A stretch of DNA of 64,000 nt from Pantoea sp. Lij88 (GTDB lineage: Bacteria; Pseudomonadota; Gammaproteobacteria; Enterobacterales; Enterobacteriaceae): assembly GCF_030062155.1 (NCBI RefSeq), contig NZ_CP118269.1, forward strand, positions 62,001-126,000. The letters run 5' to 3'. A program made the position numbers and the translations under genes. Below are positions 44,964 to 57,134 of the stretch, in pieces (the stretch's first letter is position 1; the number at the start of each line of letters is the position of its first letter). A model generated the notes under the pieces. That model was not told the origin of the DNA and ran no database searches. It saw only the letters and a program-made list of their open reading frames with translations.

Positions 44964-47042
44964 TCAGACGTTGGTAAAACGGGTGTTCTCTGGCAGCCAG
45001 CGTTCAATCAGGGCGCTGGCCTGCTCGGGATAGTGCTGGTGGATGTGGCGTGCCACACGCTGAACTTCAGGCACCATCGCTGCATCGCGCAGCAGGTCGG
45101 CCACTTTAAATTCGGCGTTGCCGGTCTGACGCGTACCCAGCAGTTCACCCGGCCCGCGAATCTCCAGATCGAACTGGGCAATCACAAAGCCGTCATTGCT
45201 GTCGCGCAGTACCTGCAAACGTTTCTGTGCCGTCTTGCTCAGCGGCGCTTTGTAGAGCAGCACACAGTGCGACGCCACGGCGCCACGACCTACACGGCCA
45301 CGCAGCTGATGCAGCTGCGCCAGTCCTAACCGCTCCGGGTTCTCGATAATCATCAGGCTGGCATTCGGCACGTCCACGCCGACCTCAATCACGGTCGTCG
45401 CTACCAGCAGCTGCAGTTCATTGGCTTTAAACGCCTGCATCACCGCCTGTTTTTCCGCGGGTTTCATACGGCCATGCACCAGTCCGATATTTAAGTCGGG
45501 CAGCGCGGTTTTCAGGGATTCCCAGCTGGCTTCTGCCGCCTGGGCTTCCAGCAGTTCCGACTCTTCAATCAGCGTGCAGACCCAGTAGGCCTGACGACCT
45601 TCGCGGCAGGCATGCTCAACCCGCGCCACAATTTCCTCGCGTCGCGTATCGGGGATGGCGACGGTCGTCACCGGTGTTCGACCCGGCGGCAGCTCATCGA
45701 TGGTTGAGGTATCGAGATCGGCATACGCGGTCATCGCCAGGGTGCGCGGAATGGGTGTGGCGGTCATGATCAGCTGATGCGGATGGAAACCCTGCTCTTC
45801 GCCTTTTTCCCACAAGGCCAGTCGCTGGTGGACCCCGAACCGGTGCTGTTCATCAATAATGACCAGCGCCAGACCGTTGAACTGTACCTGCTCCTGAAAC
45901 AGAGCGTGTGTGCCCACGACCATCGCCACCTGACCACTGGCTATCGCTTCCTGCTGGGCCTGGCGGGCTTTGCCTTTCTGTTTCCCGGCCAGCCAGCCTA
46001 CTTCAATGCCCAGCGGCGCAAACCACTGGCGGAAGTTACTGGCGTGCTGTTCAGCCAGCAGTTCGGTCGGCGCCATCAGCGCAACCTGTTTGCCATGGGC
46101 GATAACGTTCAGTGCAGAGAGCGCTGCAACCAGTGTTTTGCCCGAGCCGACATCGCCCTGCACCAGCCGCATCATCGGGAAATCATTGGCCAGATCTTTC
46201 TCTATCTCCGCCACCACGCGTTTCTGCGCATTCGTTGGCGAGAAGGGCAGCGCGGCCAGCAGTTGATCACTGAGATTGTGTCGCGGCGGCATCGGTAACG
46301 CGTAATAGCGCTGCGCACCGGCGCGCACCGCCAGCATGCTGAGGTTGTGCGCCAGCAGCTCTTCCAGAATCAGCCTGCGTTGAGCAGGATGACGGCCACT
46401 TTCCAGCTCGCTGAGCCGGAGATCGGGCGGCGGACGATGCAGTGTGCGCAGCGCATCAGGCAGGCTGATCAAGCCGCCGCTCAGTTCCTTCGGCAGCAGC
46501 TCGGCAATCGGGCAGCTTTCCAGCAGCGTCAGCGCCTGGTCGGTGAGATTACGCAGCGTGGCCTGTCGGATGCCTTCGGTGGTGGGATAAACCGGCGTTA
46601 AGGTCTCTTCCAGCGTCACATTGCTCTGTTCGCCCTGGATGCGGTATTCGGGATGAATAATCTCGGCGCCACGCTGACCGCGCTTAATCTCACCATAGGC
46701 GGTGACGCGGCGGCCCGGCGACAGGTTGTTCTTCATCCCGGCATTGAAATTGAAGAAGCGCATCGTCAGCACACCGCTGCCATCGCTGATCTGGCACACC
46801 ATCATCCGGCGGCGACCAAAGGTGATATCTGTGTGCAGCACTTCGCCTTCTACGGTGGCCCAGATACCGGGCAGCAGATCATCAATGGCATAGAGTTGGG
46901 TGCGATCTTCGTAGCGTAGCGGGAGATGGAGCAGGAGATCCTGAATGGTGTGCAGGTCAATTTTGGCCAGTTTAGCTGCCTGGCTGGCACCGACGCCGGT
47001 CAGGGTACTGAGCGGGATGGCATCCAGCAGACGGCCTTTCAT
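44964..47042 (-). CDS. recG: ATP-dependent DNA helicase RecG
   Basis: Remodels stalled forks and branched DNA. It has 692 residues. An N-terminal wedge/OB domain is followed by the helicase core with Walker A GDVGSGKT, DEQH box (VIIDEQHRFG), TATPIPRTLA and motif VI QLRGRVGRG. The ATG overlaps the trmH stop by four bases. Last gene of the gmk-rpoZ-spoT-trmH-recG operon. Confidence 0.97.
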   Translation of the reverse strand: MKGRLLDAIPLSTLTGVGASQAAKLAKIDLHTIQDLLLHLPLRYEDRTQLYAIDDLLPGIWATVEGEVLHTDITFGRRRMMVCQISDGSGVLTMRFFNFNAGMKNNLSPGRRVTAYGEIKRGQRGAEIIHPEYRIQGEQSNVTLEETLTPVYPTTEGIRQATLRNLTDQALTLLESCPIAELLPKELSGGLISLPDALRTLHRPPPDLRLSELESGRHPAQRRLILEELLAHNLSMLAVRAGAQRYYALPMPPRHNLSDQLLAALPFSPTNAQKRVVAEIEKDLANDFPMMRLVQGDVGSGKTLVAALSALNVIAHGKQVALMAPTELLAEQHASNFRQWFAPLGIEVGWLAGKQKGKARQAQQEAIASGQVAMVVGTHALFQEQVQFNGLALVIIDEQHRFGVHQRLALWEKGEEQGFHPHQLIMTATPIPRTLAMTAYADLDTSTIDELPPGRTPVTTVAIPDTRREEIVARVEHACREGRQAYWVCTLIEESELLEAQAAEASWESLKTALPDLNIGLVHGRMKPAEKQAVMQAFKANELQLLVATTVIEVGVDVPNASLMIIENPERLGLAQLHQLRGRVGRGAVASHCVLLYKAPLSKTAQKRLQVLRDSNDGFVIAQFDLEIRGPGELLGTRQTGNAEFKVADLLRDAAMVPEVQRVARHIHQHYPEQASALIERWLPENTRFTNV

Positions 47043-47737
47043 CTTCTTTTACCGGTCGACTGCATGGTTGCCCACCAGCTGGGATCGGCCTCGACTTCAC
47101 CCTGCGCATTGATGCGCGGATAAGGCAGACCTTTCTGTTTTGCGACCCGCGCCAGCACCGGGAATCCGCCTTCGAACAGCAGACGTTGCTGTTCATCTTC
47201 ATCCAGCAGGCTGTAATCACGCAGGTAAAGACCGGCGTTCTGACGCTGCCGCTGGGCTTCATAGAGGATTAGCGCGCAGGCGACCGAGACATTCAGCGAC
47301 TGCACCATACCCACCATAGGAATCACAATCTGCCGATCGGCCAGCGCCAGGGCATCTTCGGTGATGCCGGTTTTTTCCTGACCCATCAGGATGCAGGTCG
47401 GAAGGGTATAGTCGATCTCACGAAAATCCACGGCATCGGCGGAGAGATGGGTCGCCAGAACCTGCATCTTCTGCTGTTTAAGCTGTTTTACGGCATCGCC
47501 GATGGTGGGATGGGTGACCACTTTTACCCAGCTGTTGCTTCCGGCAGACGCGGACGCCTGCGTGCGCATCCGCTGGCTCGGCCAGACGGCATGCACTTCG
47601 TGGATGCCGACGGCGTCGGCCGTGCGGATCACCGCGGAAACATTGTGCGGTTTATGCACCTGCTCCATGCAGACCGTCAGGTCGTGCTGGCGCAGTGCCA
47701 GCATCGCCTGAATCCGGGCAAAACGTTGATCGTTCAT
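47039..47737 (-). CDS. trmH: tRNA (guanosine-18-2'-O)-methyltransferase TrmH (SpoU)
   Basis: SPOUT-family methylase acting on G18 of the tRNA D-loop, 232 residues. Knotted-fold motifs NVSAVIRTADAVG, ILMGQEKTGI and IPMVGMVQSLNVSVA are present. Starts two bases after the spoT stop. Confidence 0.96.
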   Translation of the reverse strand: MNDQRFARIQAMLALRQHDLTVCMEQVHKPHNVSAVIRTADAVGIHEVHAVWPSQRMRTQASASAGSNSWVKVVTHPTIGDAVKQLKQQKMQVLATHLSADAVDFREIDYTLPTCILMGQEKTGITEDALALADRQIVIPMVGMVQSLNVSVACALILYEAQRQRQNAGLYLRDYSLLDEDEQQRLLFEGGFPVLARVAKQKGLPYPRINAQGEVEADPSWWATMQSTGKRR

Positions 47738-47739
47738 GC

Positions 47740-49848
47740 CTAGTTACGGTTACGGTGGACTTTGATCACATCCGGCATCACGCGAATTTTACGCATGATA
47801 TTCGCCAGATGGACGCGATCACGTGCGGTCAGGCGGATAAAGGCGCTGTAGACACGGCCATCGCGCTCTTCGGTATTCAGGCTCTGAATATTGGAACCGG
47901 CCGTGTTGATTGCCGCCGTCAGGTTCGCCAGCGCGCCCTGATGGTTAAACATGTCGACTTTGATTTCCGCCACGAACTCCTGCTCGGTGACTTTGTCCCA
48001 CTCGACCGGCATGAATTTTTCCGGCTCTTTCTGGTAGCCGCGAATATTGCGGCAGGATTCATGATGCACCACCAGCCCTTTGCCAGGACTGACATGGGCC
48101 ACAATCGGGTCACCGGGAATCGGTCGGCAGCATTTAGCGAAGGTAATCAACACGCCATCGGCGCCTTTAATCGGCAGTTTACCGCGCTTGCTGTTACTGC
48201 TGATCGCGTTGCTGTCAGCCTGCAGCAGGTTTTTCGCCACCACCACGCTCATTGCATTGCCCAGACCGATTTCCGCCAGCAGATCGTCTAGCGAGGTCAG
48301 CTTCATACGATCCAGCTCCTGCCTGATATTTTCAGGCGGGATCTCAGCCAGTTTACGGCTGCCGCCCAGCGCATGGCTGAGCAGGCGGCGACCCAGATTG
48401 ACGGAGTCTTCGCGCTTGAGGTTTTTCAGCAGCTGGCGAATTTTGGCGCGGGCTTTGGAGCTCACGACAAAGTTGAGCCAGGCGGCGTTAGGACGGGCGC
48501 CTGGCGCAGTAATGATCTCAATCGTCTGACCGCTGGTCAGGGATTGCGACAGCGGATAAGGCTGACGGTCAACGCGAGCGCCGACGCAGGCATGGCCGAT
48601 ATCGGTGTGAACCGCATAGGCGAAGTCTACCGGTGTCGCGCCGGTTGGCAGCTCAACAATGCGGCCTTCAGGCGTAAAGACGTAAATCTCATCCGGGAAG
48701 AGATCGGACTTCACGCTTTCAATAAATTCAAACGAACTGCCCGCACTCTGCTGCAGCTCCAGCAGGCTTTGCAGCCAGCGCTGAGCGCGAATCTGTGCGG
48801 TGGTGCCACTTTCGCCCGCCTGTTTGTAAGCCCAGTGCGCAGCGACCCCCATTTCCGCCATCTGATCCATATCCTCGGTGCGAATCTGCACTTCAACCGG
48901 CACGCCGTGCGGACCGATCATGGAGGTATGGAGGGATTGATAGCCGTTGGCCTTGGGGATGGCGATGTAATCTTTCACGCGGCCCGGACGCGGCTTATAT
49001 AAGCTGTGCATCTGGCCCAGAACGCGATAGCAGGTATCCAGATCTTTCACGATGACGCGAAAGGCATAGATATCCATGATCGAGTGAAAACGCTGCTCTT
49101 TCAGCGTCATTTTGCGGTAAATCGAGTAAAGATGCTTTTCGCGACCGCTGACGCGGCAGGGAATGCCCGCTTCCTGCAAACGGCCATCGATCTCAGAAAG
49201 AATCTTCTGGATCATCTCTTTACGATTACCACGCGCGGCTTTCACCACCTCTTTAATCACCCGATAACGATTCGGGTAGAGGGCCTCAAAACCCAGCTCT
49301 TCCAGCTCCGTTTTAAGATGATGAATACCCAGGCGGTGCGCCAGCGGACTGTAAATCTCTAACGTTTCCAGCGCGATGCGGCGACGTTTGTCCGGGCGTA
49401 ATGACCCGAGGGTGCGCATATTGTGGGTGCGGTCAGCCAGCTTGATGAGAATGACGCGGATATCCTGCACCATCGCCATAATCATCTTGCGGAAGTTCTC
49501 TGCCTGCGCTTCTTTCTTGTCGCGGAATTTCAGCTTATCCAGCTTGGAAACGCCTTCGACCAGCTCCGCCACACTTTTACCGAACAGCTGTTCCATGTCC
49601 TGATAAGTGGCTGGCGTATCTTCGATCACGTCATGCAGCAGCGCGGCCATGAGGGTTTCATGGTCGAGCTTCATTTCCGCCAGAATACAGGCCACGGCAA
49701 CCGGATGGGTGATATAAGGCTCACCGCTGGAGCGTGTCTGTCCCTCGTGGGCATCACGTGCGACAAGGTAGGCTTGCTGGAGGCGCTTGATCTGCTCCTC
49801 TGGCAAGTATTTTTCAATCAGTTGATTGAGACTTTCAAACAGATACAA
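47740..49848 (-). CDS. spoT: Bifunctional (p)ppGpp synthase/hydrolase SpoT
   Basis: 702 residues, the E. coli length. In order: HD hydrolase domain (ALLHDVIEDTPAT), RelA/SpoT synthetase, TGS domain (VFTPEGRIVELPTGATPVDFAY) and C-terminal ACT domain. Main hydrolase of the stringent alarmone, with weak synthesis on nutrient stress. Twenty bases after rpoZ. Confidence 0.98.
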   Translation of the reverse strand: MYLFESLNQLIEKYLPEEQIKRLQQAYLVARDAHEGQTRSSGEPYITHPVAVACILAEMKLDHETLMAALLHDVIEDTPATYQDMEQLFGKSVAELVEGVSKLDKLKFRDKKEAQAENFRKMIMAMVQDIRVILIKLADRTHNMRTLGSLRPDKRRRIALETLEIYSPLAHRLGIHHLKTELEELGFEALYPNRYRVIKEVVKAARGNRKEMIQKILSEIDGRLQEAGIPCRVSGREKHLYSIYRKMTLKEQRFHSIMDIYAFRVIVKDLDTCYRVLGQMHSLYKPRPGRVKDYIAIPKANGYQSLHTSMIGPHGVPVEVQIRTEDMDQMAEMGVAAHWAYKQAGESGTTAQIRAQRWLQSLLELQQSAGSSFEFIESVKSDLFPDEIYVFTPEGRIVELPTGATPVDFAYAVHTDIGHACVGARVDRQPYPLSQSLTSGQTIEIITAPGARPNAAWLNFVVSSKARAKIRQLLKNLKREDSVNLGRRLLSHALGGSRKLAEIPPENIRQELDRMKLTSLDDLLAEIGLGNAMSVVVAKNLLQADSNAISSNSKRGKLPIKGADGVLITFAKCCRPIPGDPIVAHVSPGKGLVVHHESCRNIRGYQKEPEKFMPVEWDKVTEQEFVAEIKVDMFNHQGALANLTAAINTAGSNIQSLNTEERDGRVYSAFIRLTARDRVHLANIMRKIRVMPDVIKVHRNRN

Positions 49849-49868
49849 GGGCGACCTGCAGGTGGCTG

Positions 49869-50144
49869 TTAACGACGACCTTCAGCGATAGCGGTAACGG
49901 CCTGTAACTCAGCGGCTTCCTGCTCTTGCTGTTCCTGACGATCACGCACATCTAAAATCTGATTGGTGACCAAACCTTCTTCGATTTCGCGCAGGGCGAT
50001 AACGGTAGGTTTATCGTTCTCTTCCGGAACCAGCGGATCTTTACCGCCAACCTGCATCTGACGTGCACGACGTGCAGCGACCAACACCAGGTCAAAACGA
50101 TTACCAACTTTTTCTACTGCGTCCTGAACGGTTACGCGTGCCAT
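49869..50144 (-). CDS. rpoZ: RNA polymerase omega subunit
   Basis: 91 residues beginning [20 protein letters not shown], identical in length to E. coli RpoZ. It helps assemble the beta' subunit and forms part of one ppGpp site, which fits its place beside spoT and gmk. Confidence 0.98.
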   Translation of the reverse strand: MARVTVQDAVEKVGNRFDLVLVAARRARQMQVGGKDPLVPEENDKPTVIALREIEEGLVTNQILDVRDRQEQQEQEAAELQAVTAIAEGRR

Positions 50145-50198
50145 AGGTGTGCTACTCCACAGATGAAGAAATGACTGCGCATCATACTGAAACTGTAT

Positions 50199-53368
<3,170 letters not shown>

Positions 53369-53387
53369 AGCAGACTCCAGTAAAACG

Positions 53388-53488
53388 GCGGCAGGGTGAC
53401 GGCATTGCCTGAGAGACGGCGACGGAGATTTTCTGGCGATCGGCGTCCGGGATTAGCGCAGTTTATACCAGCCAGCCCCGTCCTCAGC
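53388..53488 (-). promoter_or_regulatory. Candidate glycine-riboswitch-like leader of yicG
   Basis: On the minus strand the yicG leader carries CTCTCAGGCAA (53405-53415), the signature of the glycine aptamer core. It is preceded about 20 bases earlier by CGCCGATCGCCAG, which resembles the GCCGAAGG-GCAA segment but is imperfect. GCTGAGGAC further upstream could supply the closing strand. It ends about 20 bases before the yicG ATG, so translational control is the likely mode. Only one aptamer is visible. The match was made by eye. Confidence 0.45.
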
Positions 53489-53736
53489 ATAGAAAGACTT
53501 TTTTGCGAAGAGACTGTGGTGAATACCTGTGGAAAATGGAGATAAAAAGTGTACAGCGGGTGTATGCGCAGCGGCCTGATGTTTTACGGACCTGGACGGA
53601 CGGGAGATTATCCGACCGTGCCCGTCAGACAGCGGCAGGACGAAAGTCAGGTTATAGAGAAGATAAAAAGGGGATGCAGCTGATAAAGAAACGAATGAGT
53701 CAGGGAAATAAAACGACAGATTTAATAAAAAGAAAA
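53489..53736. other. Gene-poor stretch upstream of yicG
   Basis: No recognisable gene. A plus-strand frame (53503-53775, or from ATG at 53536) lacks family similarity, has a poor start and runs through a terminator hairpin, so I do not call it. Base composition turns A-rich from about 53640. Confidence 0.5.
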
Positions 53737-53759
53737 GGCGTGCTGGTTAACAGCACGCC
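53724..53759 (-). terminator. Terminator downstream of the half flippase
   Basis: Minus strand GGCGTGCTG, five-base loop, CAGCACGCC, then TTTTCTTTTTATT. Lies about 50 bases after the stop. Confidence 0.85.
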
Positions 53760-53806
53760 AACGCATCATTTCTGATGCTCAGAGCCCACCATACAGACTT
53801 ATTTTA

Positions 53807-54451
53807 TTATTTGTTTCTTGCACGAACTTTAGCAAATGCATTCAGGCTAAAGTGGTATTCCGGCTGGAACCATGAACGACCATAGTAGCAGTAAATCAGC
53901 ATGCGAATGGATGCCATCGCAAGGTAACCCCAAATCGCACATAATACTGAAGGTGTCAGCCAGACGGTAAATAAAGTTACGGCAAGTCCGGCTAATACTG
54001 AGGAGGTTTCAGCAAAAGCGATACGGGTATATTGTTTTTCGCGCTGTAATATTGCACGGTAATGCTGGCCCTGTGGGATGATAATAAACACCACTGAGAC
54101 CATCTGCAGCATTAATGCCAGTTGAGGTTGATCAAACAGGCTGTTCAGCAGGTGGCTGGCCGTAAATAACAGTCCAAATACCGCGACACCCATCAACATA
54201 TTACCCCAGTAGATCGTGGAGAGGTCGTTGATAGAGAGCATACAGCGGCGGATCAGCGTATTCGAGAAGCCACGATCGGCCAGCGTATCGATAGCCAGTA
54301 AAGCAATCACGGCAATCGCCAGCAGGTTCAGTTCATTCGCCTGCAGAATCTGGGCCAGCAACGACAGTTGCAGTACGCCAATGCCAATAATTTTGATTGA
54401 AGAGAGCAGAGACCATTTTGCGCTATTAAGACTGCTTTCACGTATTGCCAT
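53807..54451 (-). CDS. Half-length WzxC-like polysaccharide flippase homologue
   Basis: 214 residues from the ATG at 54451 (MAIRESSLNSAKWS), which aligns with the WzxC N-terminus; in-frame ATG 54472 and TTG 54508 are longer options. It resembles the first ~215 residues of the ~490-residue colanic acid flippase WzxC along its whole length (TIYWGNMLMGVAV, VVFIIIPQGQHYRAILQ, AETSSVLAGL, YYGRSWFQPEYHFSLNAFA). Six hydrophobic helices are predicted, exactly one lobe of the two-lobed MOP fold. The family similarity stops at ARNK and no continuation is found in other frames; a terminator follows. No glycosyltransferase or wzy neighbours. Either a remnant or a stand-alone half protein. Confidence 0.7.
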   Translation of the reverse strand: MAIRESSLNSAKWSLLSSIKIIGIGVLQLSLLAQILQANELNLLAIAVIALLAIDTLADRGFSNTLIRRCMLSINDLSTIYWGNMLMGVAVFGLLFTASHLLNSLFDQPQLALMLQMVSVVFIIIPQGQHYRAILQREKQYTRIAFAETSSVLAGLAVTLFTVWLTPSVLCAIWGYLAMASIRMLIYCYYGRSWFQPEYHFSLNAFAKVRARNK

Positions 54452-55232
54452 AATATACTCGTTAGAGTCCATCGACTCTGTGAGAATTAAAGTGTTGTGT
54501 AACGGCAAGGAGAGGTTGCTGTGACACCGTTGATAAGTGCAATTTTCCCGGCCGAAGTCCTGAAAAATCTTCTCAGGCTTGCCATGTTATTATGGGTTTA
54601 ATCAAATGATGCCCGGATAAAATAGATATCCCTGGTAAATTTTTTGTTTCGTGTCATGGCGGAATCCTCTGCAGCTAATAAGAATTCCGCCAGATCACGA
54701 ATAAATCCTGTTGTAGTTTTATATTCTCCTGCCAGCATCCTTGCGGCAATCTCAACGCATTCTTTTCCTGATAACAGGGGATGTGTTGAGCGGTCCATGA
54801 CTTTTTTACTGCTTTATCATTATGGGTATTGCTGTGTGTGGAATGATTTATACATTGTTTTATTTAATTTAACACCATAAGAAAAGTCTGATTACGCGAC
54901 CGCAGAAATAAATGGTTTCACTCTATGCATGAAAAATATTAAATCCCCAGCAGGGCAGTAATAAACGATTGTTGATGATTAATGTATGCGTCAGAGAGAA
55001 AGTGTTCGTGCAGAAGGTGAAGAGGCCTGTAATCAGGGAAGATCGCCAGCCTGTCGGGTGATTTTGCCAGGAATTTTCCTGGCAGCAATGCTTAAGCAGG
55101 CCTGGTGGTAGAGGCGTAATGAGGATGAGCAATCAGATAAGTGCTTTATGCATTATCGTTGGAAGTTTTTCTATTTTTTTTCATTAACGGCCAGCGATAA
55201 GTACAGAGAAAAAAGTGAGCTAAGTCATTGAT
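54452..55232. other. AT-rich stretch upstream of the half flippase
   Basis: About 780 bp, visibly lower in GC than its neighbours. It contains one possible small ORF (54598-54798, minus) and otherwise no gene or RNA that I recognise. Together with the half flippase it looks like acquired or decaying DNA. Confidence 0.5.
54598..54798 (-). CDS. Possible small protein, function unknown
   Basis: 66 codons from ATG at 54798. The product is soluble and helical-looking (CVEIAARMLAGEYKTTTGF, DLAEFLLAAEDSAM). There is no good RBS; only an A-rich stretch with AAAAAG precedes the ATG. No family recognised. It may be real in this AT-rich patch, but support is thin. Confidence 0.3.
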   Translation of the reverse strand: MDRSTHPLLSGKECVEIAARMLAGEYKTTTGFIRDLAEFLLAAEDSAMTRNKKFTRDIYFIRASFD

Positions 55233-55628
55233 TTACTGTGTCAGGAGCTGGTTGAGTTTCTCCAGATCGTTGCTAACCCATTCAATATCCTGCTTAAATC
55301 GCTCATCTGAAGTAAATGGCTGGCGATAAACCGTCACCATCACCTCGGCACCCTGTTCGTTCGCTATCACGCGCATCGGCACGTAGATCTCCTTGCCTGA
55401 GCCGCTATCAATCCAGTGATCCATCACGCCAAACGGATTATGTGGCGAGAACCGAATCTTCACATTGCCCTGCGGGCCTTTAGCACGCCAGCGGTTGCCA
55501 TCGGGTTCCAGTGCGCTTTGCGTCAGCCCGGAAGCCCACTTTGGAAAAAATTCCGGCTTCCAGATGGTTTCATAAAGATCTAACCACTGACGTGGAATCG
55601 TCAGGCTCAGCGTGCGCGAGGAGAGCAT
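55233..55628 (-). CDS. SRPBCC-fold (START-like) protein, function unknown
   Basis: 131 residues. The pattern (WKPEFFPKWASGL, NVKIRFSPHNPFGVMDHWI, EVMVTVYRQP, C-terminal helix DIEWVSNDLEKLNQLL) fits the polyketide-cyclase/SRPBCC ligand-binding fold. No signal peptide. Monocistronic, 136 bp downstream of the next gene with a hairpin between. Ligand cannot be told from sequence. Confidence 0.65.
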   Translation of the reverse strand: MLSSRTLSLTIPRQWLDLYETIWKPEFFPKWASGLTQSALEPDGNRWRAKGPQGNVKIRFSPHNPFGVMDHWIDSGSGKEIYVPMRVIANEQGAEVMVTVYRQPFTSDERFKQDIEWVSNDLEKLNQLLTQ

Positions 55629-55730
55629 GTAACCTCCGGTGGATAAGCTAAAAACGCATTAAAGCATGGGGCCAGGCCTGTTAAAACGTTGTTACAGCAG
55701 AAGTGTGGTGTTGACAGGGTTTCGTACAAA

Positions 55731-55759
55731 CGGCAGACAGCAGATGAGGCTGTCTGCCG
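55731..55759 (-). terminator. Hairpin after the D-amino acid enzyme gene
   Basis: Perfect 10-bp stem CGGCAGACAG/CTGTCTGCCG with a nine-base loop, five bases after the stop. A short T-run (TTTG) follows on the minus strand. Confidence 0.65.
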
Positions 55760-55764
55760 CTGAT

Positions 55765-56946
55765 TCAGATGAAATTGCCGCGCGCAGAGACCGCATGCTC
55801 TTCGCTATGGCCACTGGCGTGGCGCAGAACAAAGCTATCTGACTGCGCCATTACTGCGCAACTGTGATTCGGGAAGATACGCAGCAACGTGCCGACTTCC
55901 GGGCGGCGATCCTGATAAAGCAGAAAACCGTGCTCCTCAGATAACTTCGTCACTTCATAGGTGTGGCCTGCTTCGTCAGCTGCAACACCGAAGCCGCTGG
56001 CATTGGTGCCGTGTGGTCCTTTATCCGAACTCAGCATTTTTGATCCGGCATCCACAATCGCGAAATGATCGTTCACCGCTACCACGCGAGTAATGACGCT
56101 CATTGCCAGCTGATCGACATGACTCAACCCGAGTCGACAGGCGGTAAGATCGAGCAGTGCATAGTTGCCGGGCCGGATTTCATTGATGCAGGGCGCAATC
56201 TCTGCTGCCAGCGCGGTCGGCGTCGAACCCACAGAGAGAGGGCAGTCAGTAAACCCCGCAGCCTGCAGTTTTGCCTGTACCCGCTGCATCAATGCCGTTT
56301 CCTGGTGGGCGACATCAATAATGGCTGCGGCGTGACCGGCACCATAAGCGTGACCGGCATGCGACACTAACCCGGCAAAGCGTAACCCTTTATCCTTTAG
56401 CGCCTGCGCAATCAGCACAGCTTCGTCAGTATCAGGATTAACGCCGATCCGATGTAATCCGACATCCACTTTAATCGCCACCGCCAGGTCGCATTCCGGT
56501 TGCTGCTGTGAGGCATCAGCAAGCGCCGCCACGCCCTGCACGCTGTCCGCAATCAGGGTAAGCCGGACCTGATGAAGCACGGCGAGGCGTAGCAATTCAG
56601 CCACGCTTTGCGGTTGTACGACCGGATAAGCCAACAGCAGATCACGAACGCCACCCTGGATAAAACTGATGCCTTCGCTGGGTTTAGAGACGGTGACACC
56701 CTGTGCGCCGGACGCGATCTGACGCTGTGCAATCCAGACGCTTTTATGCGTTTTGATATGCGGACGCAGTGCGACGCCTGCCGCACTCGCTTTGCGCTGC
56801 ATCTGCTGCAGGTTCTGCTCCAGGCGCTCTGCATCCACTTCAATATAAGGCGTAAGGCGATCATCAATCAGCGGGCGCTGCCACTGCTGTGTATCGTTGA
56901 TATTCATAAGGTTGTCCGGCATTGAGGAGGTAAGAGAATGCATCAT
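55765..56946 (-). CDS. D-threonine aldolase/D-serine dehydratase-like PLP enzyme (DSD1 family)
   Basis: 393 residues. The N-terminal alanine-racemase-type TIM barrel has the PLP lysine in LRPHIKTHKS (about residue 65). The C-terminal domain has the metal-binding His and Cys of the D-serine dehydratase-like family in FPNHSCAVM. These enzymes cleave or deaminate D-hydroxy amino acids with a divalent metal; the exact substrate is undetermined. The AAGGA is very close to the first ATG, so a start a few codons downstream is possible. Not in E. coli at this locus. Confidence 0.82.
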   Translation of the reverse strand: MMHSLTSSMPDNLMNINDTQQWQRPLIDDRLTPYIEVDAERLEQNLQQMQRKASAAGVALRPHIKTHKSVWIAQRQIASGAQGVTVSKPSEGISFIQGGVRDLLLAYPVVQPQSVAELLRLAVLHQVRLTLIADSVQGVAALADASQQQPECDLAVAIKVDVGLHRIGVNPDTDEAVLIAQALKDKGLRFAGLVSHAGHAYGAGHAAAIIDVAHQETALMQRVQAKLQAAGFTDCPLSVGSTPTALAAEIAPCINEIRPGNYALLDLTACRLGLSHVDQLAMSVITRVVAVNDHFAIVDAGSKMLSSDKGPHGTNASGFGVAADEAGHTYEVTKLSEEHGFLLYQDRRPEVGTLLRIFPNHSCAVMAQSDSFVLRHASGHSEEHAVSARGNFI

Positions 56947-57085
56947 TCCTTAATTATCTCTCTGATGCCAGCCTGACTGCCGCAGAACAGGCGTGCTGAT
57001 CAACAGCGTTAGCGATAAACAGTATGAAAGTCATCGGGCAGAGAAAGCGGACATCACGCAGCAGGGGATCAACAGATAAAAACAA

Positions 57086-57110
57086 AAAAGCAGGCGCGTG
57101 GCCTGCTTTT
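57086..57110. terminator. Terminator after lpxP
   Basis: Perfect 10-bp stem AAAAGCAGGC/GCCTGCTTTT with a five-base loop; on the minus strand it is followed by TTTTTTGTTTTT. Confidence 0.9.
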
Positions 57111-57134
57111 CAGTCAACTCAGACGTAAAGTCAC

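Noticed and set aside
53503..53775. 90-codon plus-strand frame starting at TTG, or from ATG 53536
   Set aside because: No RBS, no family similarity, basic low-complexity sequence, and it reads through the flippase terminator.
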